NCBI GenBank assembly: GCA_030145015.1
Contig: JAQYWI010000002.1
Coordinates: forward strand, 22,506 to 86,505
DNA from: Desulfobacterales bacterium
GTDB taxonomy: Bacteria > Desulfobacterota > Desulfobacteria > Desulfobacterales > JAHEIW01
Reading direction: 5' to 3'
Length of the DNA stretch: 64,000 bases
The notes below the pieces were generated by a model, which did not search any database, was not told the origin of the DNA, and was given only the letters and a program-made list of their open reading frames with translations. The translations under genes were made by a program, and so were the position numbers. Below, in pieces: positions 26,057 to 34,466 of the stretch; the first letter of the stretch is position 1, and each line of letters opens with the position of its first letter.

Positions 26057-26200
26057 ATATTCGAATGATTGAATGTTGGAATACTGGGTTTGGCGGATTG
26101 AGATCTATTTTATATAGATAGCCCTCAATCGAAATTAAAATCAGGGCATCATCCTTTTTTCAAACCCAATATTCCATTTTTCCATCATTCCATTATTCCA
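26057..26200. repeat. Foldback repeat, family G (ATTCCA/TGGAAT)
   Basis: The left arm has GAATGATTGAATGTTGGAAT and CTGGGTTTGG; the right arm has CAAACCCAATATTCCATTTT and TCCATCATTCCATTATTCCA. Inner arms GGATTGAGATC and CCCTCAATCG also mirror each other. It lies in the 379-base gap between the dodecin and the methyltransferase; no gene is seen there. Confidence 0.7.
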
Positions 26201-26250
26201 TGTAAGCGGCATGATCTCCGTATATTATAAAAATCATGAGAAGTTGAACT

Positions 26251-26979
26251 ATGGCCAGTGCCTGCGAACATTATGAAAACCATCTCGCCAATTATTATGC
26301 CTGGATTTCCGGTGGCGTTAACCTGAAGATCAAGGAGAATCGGAAATTTTTCACTGACCTCAATATTCAGCCGATTCGCTCGGGTCTTGCATTTGATCTG
26401 GGTGCCGGTTGCGGGTTCCAGTCCGTCCCGTTAGCTCAATTGGGTTTTCGGGTCGTGGCAATGGATTTGAGCGCCAAACTGCTCGCGCAATTAAAAGAAA
26501 ATGCCAAAAAACTGCCGATTGAAACGATTTGTGATGATTTATCAAATTTCACAGATTATGACCGCGGCGGCATCGAGCTGGTTGTGTGTATGGGAGATAC
26601 GCTGACGCACCTGGAATCCTTAAAAAAGGTCCAAGCACTTTTTGATAAAGTGTATTCTGCGGTGGAATCCGGCGGCCGCCTGGTTCTATCTTTTCGAAAC
26701 TTAACCGTTGAGCTTAGGGAACTTGACCGATTTATTGCCGTCAAAAGTGACGACCAAACGATTTTTACCTGTTTTCTTGAATATGAAAAAGACGCCGTCA
26801 AGGTACACGACATCATTTATGAAAAAAAGAATTCCCGGTGGGCATTGAAAAAAAGCTTTTTTAGAAAACTGCGCATTTCCGCGGATTGGACCCGAAATTA
26901 TCTGCAATCAATTGGATTTGCTCTTGAATTTGATGACGAAGAAAATGGGATGGCCACCATCATTGCCCGAAAAGCGTGA
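26251..26979 (+). CDS. Class I SAM-dependent methyltransferase
   Basis: 242 residues. Rossmann-type methyltransferase: motif I AFDLGAGCGFQSVPLAQLGF, motif II acidic end VVAMDLS, motif IV IELVVCMGDTLTHL, followed by a SGGRLVLSFRNL strand. The substrate is unknown. It opens a run of plus-strand genes for glycosyl transfer, but a 173-base gap separates it from them, so a link is only possible. ATG at 26251; the site upstream is weak. Confidence 0.88.
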   Translation: MASACEHYENHLANYYAWISGGVNLKIKENRKFFTDLNIQPIRSGLAFDLGAGCGFQSVPLAQLGFRVVAMDLSAKLLAQLKENAKKLPIETICDDLSNFTDYDRGGIELVVCMGDTLTHLESLKKVQALFDKVYSAVESGGRLVLSFRNLTVELRELDRFIAVKSDDQTIFTCFLEYEKDAVKVHDIIYEKKNSRWALKKSFFRKLRISADWTRNYLQSIGFALEFDDEENGMATIIARKA

Positions 26980-27152
26980 ATTGTATCTTTTAATCAAAAT
27001 TGTCCTGTAAGGTCTTCGCGCAATTCTTGACTAATAAAAAAATTTGCCTGAATTAAAACGAGACGAATCGTGCCGCGGTCAAAATTCTTTTTTTATATGG
27101 TTGATTCGTAAAATGCCTGAACAGTCCGGGTCATTCTGACCTCATCCCAGTT

Positions 27153-28655
27153 ATGATGGATTTCCTTCAATACCTTTGGCTTTTTATCTATCTTTTTGCC
27201 TTGATGGCACTGTTTACCTATGGCATGAACTGCTGGTTTCTCATGCTGGTTTACCGCCTTAAATATCCCCAGGCAGTCAAACAACATCAAAAAATCAAAG
27301 AAACATTTTATCAAAACGTTCCCGCCGGGGATTGGCCCCACGTTACGATCCAACTTCCGATTTACAATGAGCGCTATGTGGTTGAACGCCTGATCGAAAC
27401 GGTTTGCAGGATCGACTACCCCAAAAATTTGCTGGAAGTGCAGGTTCTCGATGATTCAACCGATGATACCGTGCAGATTGCCGGAGCCATGGTCACCAAA
27501 ATGAAAGCCGCAGGCGTTGACATTGTTTATTGCCATCGGGCCGACCGCCGCGGCTTTAAAGCCGGGGCACTCAAAGAAGGGCTTAAAACCGCCAAAGGTT
27601 CGCTGGTGGCTGTTTTTGATGCTGATTTTATTCCCAATCCGGACTTCCTGAAGGAATCGGTTCCCTATTTCAAAGATCCTCAAATCGGTATGCTTCAAAT
27701 ACGGTGGGGTCATATTAACAGTGATTACTCCCTGCTCACCCGCGCGCAATCCATCGGTATTGACGGCCATTTTGGGGTGGAACAGGCTTCGCGGGCCTGG
27801 AACGGTTTTTTCATGAACTTTAACGGTACCGCGGGTGTCTGGCGCAAAAAAACCATCAGAGATGCAGGCGGCTGGCAGGCCGATACCCTGACGGAAGATT
27901 TGGATTTAAGTTATAGAGCCCAATTAAAAGGGTGGAAATTAATGTTTGCACCCCAGGTGGTCTGTCCGGCTGAAGTTCCGGTGACAATTAACGCCTTTAA
28001 ATCCCAACAGCACCGCTGGGCCAAAGGATCGATTCAAACCGCCCAAAAAAACCTGGGGAAGCTGTTTAAATCGGATTTGTCACGGTTGGTAAAGATCCAG
28101 GCATTTTTACACCTCACTCACTATATGGTCCATCCGATGATACTCCTGGTGGTACTGACCTCTATCCCGATGCTTTACACCCAGTGGTTTTTTGACAACC
28201 TGGCATTCCCGATAATGATATTTACGCTGCTGTGTTTGGCGACTTTCGGCCCTTCGTCACTGTACCTGTTTTCCCAGCGCGTCCTTTATCGCGACTGGAA
28301 ATCCCGCATCAAATATTTGCCATTATTAATGTGTCTGGGGACCGGAATTGCGGTCAACAATACCAAAGCAGTCCTGGAGGCGCTGTTTGGCATCAAAAGC
28401 GGATTCATCCGAACGCCCAAGTATGGTATCCAAAACAAAGGAGAAAGCTGGAAAAGCAAACGCTATGCAATTCCGCTTAGTCCCATATCCATTCTTGAAT
28501 TTTTCCTTGGACTGTATTCCTTAAGCGGGCTTCTCATGTTCGTGTTTTTCAGTAAATATCTGGTAAGCCCCTTCCTGTTGATTTATACCTCCGGATTCTT
28601 CTATGTCTTCTTTCTTTCGGTGAAACACGGATATGGAAAAACCGAATCAAAATAG
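27153..28655 (+). CDS. Membrane glycosyltransferase family 2 (cellulose-synthase-like)
   Basis: 500-residue processive-type GT2. One N-terminal helix (about 5-35) precedes the catalytic domain with D100/D101 (VLDDSTDD), DAD at 156-158, TED at 247-249 and the QQHRW motif at 285-289, which marks the acceptor site of BcsA/ceramide-glucosyltransferase-like enzymes. Four or more helices follow (about 310-495). It probably adds hexose from a UDP or GDP sugar to a lipid or grows a polymer in the inner membrane. There is no PilZ domain. It overlaps the next gene by 23 bases. ATG at 27153 or the next codon. Confidence 0.93.
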   Translation: MMDFLQYLWLFIYLFALMALFTYGMNCWFLMLVYRLKYPQAVKQHQKIKETFYQNVPAGDWPHVTIQLPIYNERYVVERLIETVCRIDYPKNLLEVQVLDDSTDDTVQIAGAMVTKMKAAGVDIVYCHRADRRGFKAGALKEGLKTAKGSLVAVFDADFIPNPDFLKESVPYFKDPQIGMLQIRWGHINSDYSLLTRAQSIGIDGHFGVEQASRAWNGFFMNFNGTAGVWRKKTIRDAGGWQADTLTEDLDLSYRAQLKGWKLMFAPQVVCPAEVPVTINAFKSQQHRWAKGSIQTAQKNLGKLFKSDLSRLVKIQAFLHLTHYMVHPMILLVVLTSIPMLYTQWFFDNLAFPIMIFTLLCLATFGPSSLYLFSQRVLYRDWKSRIKYLPLLMCLGTGIAVNNTKAVLEALFGIKSGFIRTPKYGIQNKGESWKSKRYAIPLSPISILEFFLGLYSLSGLLMFVFFSKYLVSPFLLIYTSGFFYVFFLSVKHGYGKTESK

Positions 28656-30057
28656 TTCGCCTTTTATCCACCTCGGATATGTGCAGGTTGTTCTTGTCGG
28701 GTTAGGCCTGCTTTCGGGTTTTATCTATTTTTTTAATTTCAGGCTGCAGCGCTTTTTTACCCAATTTGAAGCTATCAGCAAAACCGGCATCCATTTCTAT
28801 GTTTTCATATTTTTACTTTTAAGCGTACTTTACTTCATCAGCATTTATCTGGTTTTTAAGCATCGAGCGCTTTGGGTCCATTCGAAGAGCATGCTGTTTG
28901 TCATTTTAATCTTGGCGGTGACTTTCAGAGCATGTCTGCTTCCCACCGACCCCGCGGTACTTTCCAAAGACATGTATCGATACATATGGGACGGACGGGT
29001 GCAGCAAAACGGCATCAATCCCTACCAGCATCCGCCTGATGCAGATGAATTGAGAGAGTTCCGTGATAACAAAATCTATCCGAGTCTCAATCGAAAATCC
29101 TACCCTACCCTCTATCCGGCCGGCGCCCAGATATTTTTCCGGCTTTTCCACATGATCGTTGGAGATAGCGTCAGCGGCTACAAAAGCCTGATGACCTTAT
29201 TTGATGTGTTGACCCTCTTTGTGCTGCTGGCCCTTTTGCGGACTTATGGTTTTGATGACACCCGGTTCATTATTTATGCCTGGAACCCGTTGGTGATTTT
29301 TGAAATCGCTTACAGCGGCCACCTGGAAGGCCTAACCGTCTTCTGGATGGTTCTGGCCCTGTATCTGAATGCAACCCATAAACCGATGCTGGCAGTTGCC
29401 TCCCTGGCGATTTCAAGTGCAATTAAACTGTATCCGGCGCTTTTATTGCCCACCCTCTTGAATCCCGGTGAACGCCTTAAAGGAATTTTCACATTTGCGG
29501 TCTCAATTGTTTTGCTTTATCTGCCTTTTTTTATTGGCGGACGTAAGGTTTTGGGGTTTCTACCGATATATCTTCAGAATCCATATGAAAGCTTCAACCT
29601 GGGTTTAAAATATTTGATAATGCATCTGTGGCCGCAACTCCATTATTATCTGTTGAGCAAGATTTTTTTACTCGGCTTGATAGCGGCCGGATTGATTATT
29701 TTCTTTAAAAGCAAACATAAGGACCAGGCAATCCGATATGCGTATTTGTTAATGGGATTATTGATTGTACTGATGCCCGCATCCCTGCATGCCTGGTATG
29801 TCATTATATTGATCCCGTTTCTATGCTTTTATCCGGCAGTTGCCTGGTTATTGTTTAGCTGCACGGTGAGCCTGTCCTACTTAAAGTATGTGACACCCTC
29901 GGGGATCATGCCGACATCGGTGCTGGTGCTGGAATACGGTCTGCTGATTACCTTGCTGGCAGGCGCTTATATCCTCAAACGGTTCACCGGCAAAGACGGG
30001 AAAATCCCCGGGCCGCAACCGCATGAACGCAGGTACTTTTTGGAGAAGAATTCATGA
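28633..30057 (+). CDS. GT-C type polyprenyl-phosphate-dependent mannosyltransferase-like membrane protein
   Basis: 474 residues with about 12 helices. The first large loop has the acidic patch LSKDMYRYIWDGRVQQNGIN, typical of GT-C enzymes of the DUF2029/GT87 kind that take sugar from a polyprenyl phosphate on the outer face of the membrane. Inner signatures are AWNPLVIFEIAYSGHLEG and SSAIKLYPALLLP. It overlaps its upstream neighbour by 23 bases and its downstream one by four (ATGA). The DPM1-like GT2 two genes on could make its lipid-linked donor. Confidence 0.82.
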   Translation: MEKPNQNSSPFIHLGYVQVVLVGLGLLSGFIYFFNFRLQRFFTQFEAISKTGIHFYVFIFLLLSVLYFISIYLVFKHRALWVHSKSMLFVILILAVTFRACLLPTDPAVLSKDMYRYIWDGRVQQNGINPYQHPPDADELREFRDNKIYPSLNRKSYPTLYPAGAQIFFRLFHMIVGDSVSGYKSLMTLFDVLTLFVLLALLRTYGFDDTRFIIYAWNPLVIFEIAYSGHLEGLTVFWMVLALYLNATHKPMLAVASLAISSAIKLYPALLLPTLLNPGERLKGIFTFAVSIVLLYLPFFIGGRKVLGFLPIYLQNPYESFNLGLKYLIMHLWPQLHYYLLSKIFLLGLIAAGLIIFFKSKHKDQAIRYAYLLMGLLIVLMPASLHAWYVIILIPFLCFYPAVAWLLFSCTVSLSYLKYVTPSGIMPTSVLVLEYGLLITLLAGAYILKRFTGKDGKIPGPQPHERRYFLEKNS

Positions 30058-30818
30058 TCAGAAAGGCATATATTCTCATAATTTTTTCTTTGACAATCGC
30101 ACCGTTGGCTTCAGCAACAACTTTTGATCATTCGAAATTTGACCAGCTTCTAAAAGCCTATGTCGATGATCAGGGATTGGTGGATTATAACGCAATGGCC
30201 CAAGATATACGATTTCAAGACACCATCGAATCGTTAAGGCTGACCAACACCGCAGCAATGACGCCAAACGGTCAGTTGGCGTTCTGGATTAATGCATACA
30301 ATGCAGTGACCATCGCTAAGGTCATCAAGTGGAAACCCAAAAAAAGTGTGCGTGAAACCCTGATTCCAGGTGTGTGGACATCCACCAAGTTTTTTACGAC
30401 CCGAGAACACTTCGTGGGCGGCAGGCAACTGAGCCAGGACGATATCGAACACGAGATTTTGCGCAAAAAGCTCAACGACCCTCGAATCCATTTTGCCATC
30501 GTTTGTGCGTCTACCAGTTGCCCAAGATTGGCCCGCTTTGCATTCACCGAAGAAAATGTTCAGCGCCAGTTGGAAGCCCAGACCCGCGAATACATTAACT
30601 CTGATCGGGGAGTCCGTATTGATTATGCTGAAAACACCCTTTATCTTTCAAAGATATTTGACTGGTTTGCCAGTGATTTTAAAAACAAATCAGGATCGGT
30701 GCTGGCGTTTATTAAACCGTACCTCAACGAAAGTGCCACGGCCTTTTTGGACCGCAAACCAAAGATTAGTTACATCCATTATGATTGGGCGTTAAATGCA
30801 CAGGCGCCTTTGGAATAG
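30054..30818 (+). CDS. Exported DUF547 protein
   Basis: 254 residues with a signal peptide ending near APLASA. The DUF547 core is clear: LAFWINAYNAVTIAKVI, then HFVGGRQLSQDDIEHEIL, then IHFAIVCASTSCPRLARFAF. The biochemical role of DUF547 is unknown; His and Cys residues in the core (FAIVCASTSCP) suggest an enzyme. It lies between two glycosyltransferases with translational coupling (ATGA) to the upstream one, so it probably works on the same envelope product. Confidence 0.9.
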   Translation: MIRKAYILIIFSLTIAPLASATTFDHSKFDQLLKAYVDDQGLVDYNAMAQDIRFQDTIESLRLTNTAAMTPNGQLAFWINAYNAVTIAKVIKWKPKKSVRETLIPGVWTSTKFFTTREHFVGGRQLSQDDIEHEILRKKLNDPRIHFAIVCASTSCPRLARFAFTEENVQRQLEAQTREYINSDRGVRIDYAENTLYLSKIFDWFASDFKNKSGSVLAFIKPYLNESATAFLDRKPKISYIHYDWALNAQAPLE

Positions 30819-30820
30819 AA

Positions 30821-31504
30821 ATGATGAAAATATCCGTTGTCATTCCGACTCTTAATGAAGCCCAGGCGATCGCTGAGGTGGTCGCCGGCATCCCAAAAGA
30901 CGGGGTCGCACAAATTATCGTTGTAGACAACGGATCGATCGATGGTACCGCCGAGCGCGCGATCGCCGCCGGCGCACAGGTAATCCATGAACCTCACCGC
31001 GGTTATGGATCGGCTTGTATGGCCGGTGCTAAAGCAGCTCGGAGCAGTGACATCATTGTTTTTTTAGACGGAGACCGCAGCGATGACCCCCGTCAATTGG
31101 ATTTAATTGCCGCTCCCTTGATTCAGAAGCAAGCAGACCTGACAATCGGCAGCCGCATCGGCGGGGAGCTTGAAAGGGGTTCCATGCCGCTGCACGGCCG
31201 GCTTGGCAACCAATTGATCGTGTTTATTTTACGCGGGCTATATGGCGTTCGCATCACCGATATCGGTTCGTTTCGGGCCATCCGAACACGCGCATTATTT
31301 ACCTTGAACATGGAGCAGATGACCTATGGATGGCCGGTGGAAATGGTCGTCAAAGCCGCGCGAAAAGGATTACGCATTAAAAGTATACCCATAAGGTACC
31401 GCAAACGAATTGGCGTCTCCAAAGTCACGGGAACACTGCGGGGTAGTTTTTTGGCAGCCTATTATATGTTTCTGGTACCGTTAAAGTACCTACTTAAAAA
31501 ATAA
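30821..31504 (+). CDS. Glycosyltransferase family 2, dolichyl/polyprenyl-phosphate mannosyltransferase-like
   Basis: 227 residues. GT-A fold: VVIPTLNEAQAIAEVV, VVDNGSIDGTAE, and the metal-binding FLDGDRSDDP. The C-terminus has a hydrophobic helix (FLAAYYMFLVPLKYLLKK). The expected reaction is transfer of a sugar from a nucleotide to polyprenyl phosphate, to feed GT-C enzymes such as the one at 28633. ATG-ATG at 30821; a TTG start further upstream was rejected, as it would overlap the DUF547 gene by 34 bases. It lies two bases after the DUF547 stop. Confidence 0.92.
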   Translation: MMKISVVIPTLNEAQAIAEVVAGIPKDGVAQIIVVDNGSIDGTAERAIAAGAQVIHEPHRGYGSACMAGAKAARSSDIIVFLDGDRSDDPRQLDLIAAPLIQKQADLTIGSRIGGELERGSMPLHGRLGNQLIVFILRGLYGVRITDIGSFRAIRTRALFTLNMEQMTYGWPVEMVVKAARKGLRIKSIPIRYRKRIGVSKVTGTLRGSFLAAYYMFLVPLKYLLKK

Positions 31505-31625
31505 AATCCGAAATTCGAATATCGAAATCCGAATGTTCAAAACGTTTTGAATTTTGATCATTTGATATTCGGATTTGTTTCGGCCAATTTTATAAAATCA
31601 GGCGATATTCGTGCTTCGATTTTTT
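31505..31625. repeat. Foldback repeat, family A copy 2
   Basis: Starts at the stop of the GT2 gene with AATCCGAAATTCGAATATCG and folds back on TTTGATATTCGGATTTG. The right half matches 1490-1545 (TTTGTTTCGGCCAATTTTAT, AATCAGGCG). It separates the glycosyltransferase genes from the radical SAM genes. Confidence 0.7.
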
Positions 31626-31648
31626 AAAGCCGTTATAGGAGGATCTTT

Positions 31649-32650
31649 ATGGTTTCTTTAGGTATCGGTCTGACCAGCGATTGTAATTTGTCTTGCGCAC
31701 ACTGTTACCGGGATCAGAATCAGATCTATCATCTAACCCTGGATGATATTCAAACCGTATGTGAAAGTATAAATATCAGCTCCATTGGCTTCGGCACCGG
31801 TGAAAATGGCTTGAACCCTGAATATTCTACAATTATAGAATATTTACAGGCCCGACAAATAAAGCTTAGCCTGGCCTCCAACGGCTATACCCTGTCGATC
31901 ACGCCTGATGAAAAACTGAAATATTTCAGCGACGTGGAATTTTCGGTAGACTTTCCGGATCAACAAAGACAGGATCAATTTCGCGGTGAAGGCAACTGGC
32001 ATACGATTATGGCCGGCATCGAGAGATGCCGGAGGCTGGGTATTCGGGTTTCCATTCTGGCGGTATTGATGAATTTAAATTATAAAGACCTGGGGAAAAT
32101 CGCCTCCCTGGCAGCGACTTTCGGAGCTGATTTTAGAGTCAACGTCTATCAGCCTATGTATACTGCTGAATATATGCCCGGTTTCGACCAATACTGGCAG
32201 GCTTTTAGAATCCTTGCTGAAGATTGCGAAATTATCTCCGTAACTGAACCCCTGGTAAATACGTTTTTAGGGGTCAATGGTCTAAAGGGCACGCCCTGCG
32301 GAGGCCGGAGTATGCGCGTCACACCCGACCGGCATTTAAAAGCCTGCGTTTACTGGCCGGATTCGGATCTGACCATTGAGGATCTGGCTAAAGAAAAGGA
32401 AGCGGTGTTCGAATCACCTTATTTTAAGCAGACCCATCAAACACCCCGCTTCTGCTTGAAATGCGAATATGTTCAAAATTGCGGCGGTGGATGTGCCGCC
32501 CGTCGGAAATTAAGAAACCGTTTTGATGAACCGGATGAGTTCTGTCCGATTTTCAAGGGCAAAAGCATCAAGATCGATGGTCGGCTGTCATCGGCTGGAA
32601 AACCGCTGCGAACCGGCAGTATATGCACGACCATTGTAAGAGGCAAATAG
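31649..32650 (+). CDS. Radical SAM/SPASM-type protein
   Basis: 333 residues. The SAM-binding cluster ligands are C12, C16 and C19 (SDCNLSCAHCYRD). The C-terminal part has a SPASM/twitch-like set: PCGGRSMRVTPDRHLKAC, then CLKCEYVQNCGGGCAARR and EFCPIF, which would hold one or two further Fe-S clusters. SPASM enzymes mostly modify peptides, but no precursor peptide is visible nearby, and other members act on small molecules or lipids. ATG at 31649 with AGGAGG ahead. The next gene starts four bases after its stop. Confidence 0.88.
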   Translation: MVSLGIGLTSDCNLSCAHCYRDQNQIYHLTLDDIQTVCESINISSIGFGTGENGLNPEYSTIIEYLQARQIKLSLASNGYTLSITPDEKLKYFSDVEFSVDFPDQQRQDQFRGEGNWHTIMAGIERCRRLGIRVSILAVLMNLNYKDLGKIASLAATFGADFRVNVYQPMYTAEYMPGFDQYWQAFRILAEDCEIISVTEPLVNTFLGVNGLKGTPCGGRSMRVTPDRHLKACVYWPDSDLTIEDLAKEKEAVFESPYFKQTHQTPRFCLKCEYVQNCGGGCAARRKLRNRFDEPDEFCPIFKGKSIKIDGRLSSAGKPLRTGSICTTIVRGK

Positions 32651-32654
32651 ATTC

Positions 32655-33662
32655 ATGGCAATAGTTGAAGCGGCGTTAAACCTTCCTCAAAATTTGTATA
32701 TAGAGGTCACCAATCGATGCAACCTCAAATGCAAGGCGTGCATTCTCTATAAAGGCAGCTGGGAACCTCCGCGGGATATTACACTTGATGAACTCATCCG
32801 GATAACCGATCAGTTGCCGGAACTCAAACAGATTGCCCTGCACGGCATTGGTGAGCCGTTATTAAATGAAGCCTTGCCGGTCATGATCCGGCATTTAAAG
32901 AATCGCGATGTATTTGTATTCTTTAATTCCAACGGGATTTTGATCGATGAAAGACGACAATATGAGCTCATCACCGCCGGCCTGGATGAACTGCGCATAT
33001 CTTTGGATGCGGCCTCCCCACAGGGATATAAAGACATGCGCAATAGCGATAAATTTGATCGAATCGTCGGCAATCTGAAGTCTTTCGTTGCGCACAAAAG
33101 GCGGCTTGGTGTTGCCTGCCCGAAACTTTCACTCTGGTACCTGGGAACCCGTGAAAACATTGCCGAGCTGCCTGAGTTTATCCGGCTTGCCGCCGCCATC
33201 GGCATAAAAGATGTTTATCTGCAGCGATTGGTTTATTTCCAGGACGATGGCGGCTATGGTGTGGCATTACCTGAAAAAACTCTGATGCAATCAGATGGTA
33301 AAACCCGGGAATATTTAAATCAAAGCCAGGATCTGGCAAAACAGTTCGGCATTCGATTCAGTGCTTCCGGCCTGAGTACACCGCTTGAAAGTGTTCAAAC
33401 GTATTCCGGAAACCGCTATCCCTGGCAAAAGTGCTTCCGGCCGAAAACCCTGATGTACATCACCTCAAACGGCAATGTCCTTCCATGCTGCATATCGCCG
33501 TTTTCAACCTCAGATTATTCTTCGATTATTTTAGGTAACGTGTTTGAATCACCCCTGAAAGAAATTTGGCTCGGATCAAAATATACAGATTTCAGAAAAA
33601 CTCACCAAACAGACACCCCCCCCAAATGCTGCCGGGGTTGCGGTATCCTCTGGAGCCTCTAA
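32655..33662 (+). CDS. Radical SAM/SPASM-type protein
   Basis: 335 residues. The cluster motif is C22-x3-C26-x2-C29 (NRCNLKCKACIL). Conserved core pieces are ALHGIGEPLLN (GGEP-like) and LDELRISLDAA. The C-terminus has CFRPKTLMYITSNGNVLPCC and then KCCRGCGILW, a SPASM-type ligand set. It differs strongly from its neighbour, so the two probably do separate steps. Its TAA stop is the first three bases of the inverted repeat of the next element, so the original C-terminus may have been different. Confidence 0.88.
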   Translation: MAIVEAALNLPQNLYIEVTNRCNLKCKACILYKGSWEPPRDITLDELIRITDQLPELKQIALHGIGEPLLNEALPVMIRHLKNRDVFVFFNSNGILIDERRQYELITAGLDELRISLDAASPQGYKDMRNSDKFDRIVGNLKSFVAHKRRLGVACPKLSLWYLGTRENIAELPEFIRLAAAIGIKDVYLQRLVYFQDDGGYGVALPEKTLMQSDGKTREYLNQSQDLAKQFGIRFSASGLSTPLESVQTYSGNRYPWQKCFRPKTLMYITSNGNVLPCCISPFSTSDYSSIILGNVFESPLKEIWLGSKYTDFRKTHQTDTPPKCCRGCGILWSL

Positions 33663-33805
33663 AACCCATCTCAAAAAGGCGTCTAAGTGCCCAGGGCTGC
33701 GTTGTCCCGCGAATTGAAATACTCACGTACTGCGTGTACGCTCCGTTTTCAATTCACAGGACGCCTTGCCCTGAACTCTGATCCACCTTTTTGAGATGGG
33801 TTTTA
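33660..33805. mobile_element. Inverted-repeat element, family F (MITE-like), perfect 20-bp ends
   Basis: 146 bp bounded by TAAAACCCATCTCAAAAAGG and its exact inverse (33786-33805). The interior folds through AATTGAAATACTCACGTAC and GTACGCTCCGTTTTCAATT. In the inverse sense its core parallels those at 36616-36684 and 44776-44842 (GCTGCGTTG, CTCACGTAC, CGCCTTGCCCT). There is no transposase, so it would need one in trans. The left end supplies the stop of the radical SAM gene. Confidence 0.75.
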
Positions 33806-33828
33806 GTGTCAGGGTTCAAATAAAGGCG

Positions 33829-33925
33829 GATAGGCTGGGAAGCTGGAAGGCTTGAAAGGGCGAATGCTTCCAAGCTTTCTGGCGTCCCAGCCTTCAAGCT
33901 ATGAGCTATCAGCTACGAGCTATTT
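33829..33925. repeat. Foldback repeat, family H
   Basis: The left arm GGCTGGGAAGCTGGAAGGCT and the right arm GCTTCCAAGCTTTCTGGCGT with CCCAGCC are imperfect inverses. A direct array AGCTATGAGCTATCAGCTAC follows. It fills part of the 396-base gap before the PA2779-like gene; the remainder (33926-34040) is AT-rich with nothing recognised. Confidence 0.6.
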
Positions 33926-34058
33926 TCAGTTCATTTTGGATCCAGTTTTCTCGAATTCAGCTTTATATCCCATCAATTCGTTCAAGTGACAAAAATTGAC
34001 AATTATTGATTTTAAAGATACGATAAACACAATGAAAATACTTTAGAGGAGGTAAAGG

Positions 34059-34466
34059 ATGAAGTTAATTCGGCAACGATCCAAATCGGCAAGTGTGTTT
34101 CTCATTACCTTGATGGTTTTGTTAACCATACCGTATCAATCGGTCCTGGCGGCTATGATCGAAACAGGTGCCACTCTGGATATCACCGTGCAGGGTCAAG
34201 AAGCCCGCAACACAATCAAGAGCATCCTTGCTCGCGAAGACGCTCAGGCGGTTTTAAGGGCTCAGGGAATCGATCCTCTGGAGGCCGGGGCACGTGTTGA
34301 TAGCCTGACCGATGCTGAAGCCGCACGAATTGCCGATCAAATCGAAGAACTTCCGGCCGGCGGCAACTTCCTTATCGGCGTCCTCGTCGTTGTTGGTATC
34401 ATTGTCGTTATTTTAGCAATTACAGATGCAATGGGATATACCGACGTCTTCACATTTATTAAATAA
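34059..34466 (+). CDS. PA2779 family membrane protein
   Basis: 135 residues. It has an N-terminal signal or anchor (VFLITLMVLLTIPYQSVLA) and a C-terminal helix (FLIGVLVVVGIIVVILAITD). In between is a helical periplasmic part with LAREDAQAVLRAQGIDPLEA and VDSLTDAEAARIADQIEELP, the signature of the PA2779 family of Pseudomonas and relatives. The function is unknown, but it is always paired with the peptidase that follows here, which overlaps it by 41 bases. ATG at 34059 with AGAGGAGG upstream. Confidence 0.88.
   Translation: MKLIRQRSKSASVFLITLMVLLTIPYQSVLAAMIETGATLDITVQGQEARNTIKSILAREDAQAVLRAQGIDPLEAGARVDSLTDAEAARIADQIEELPAGGNFLIGVLVVVGIIVVILAITDAMGYTDVFTFIK

Noticed and set aside
33566..33781. 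71-codon ORF overlapping the end of the radical SAM gene
   Set aside because: Out-of-frame shadow that continues into a family F element.
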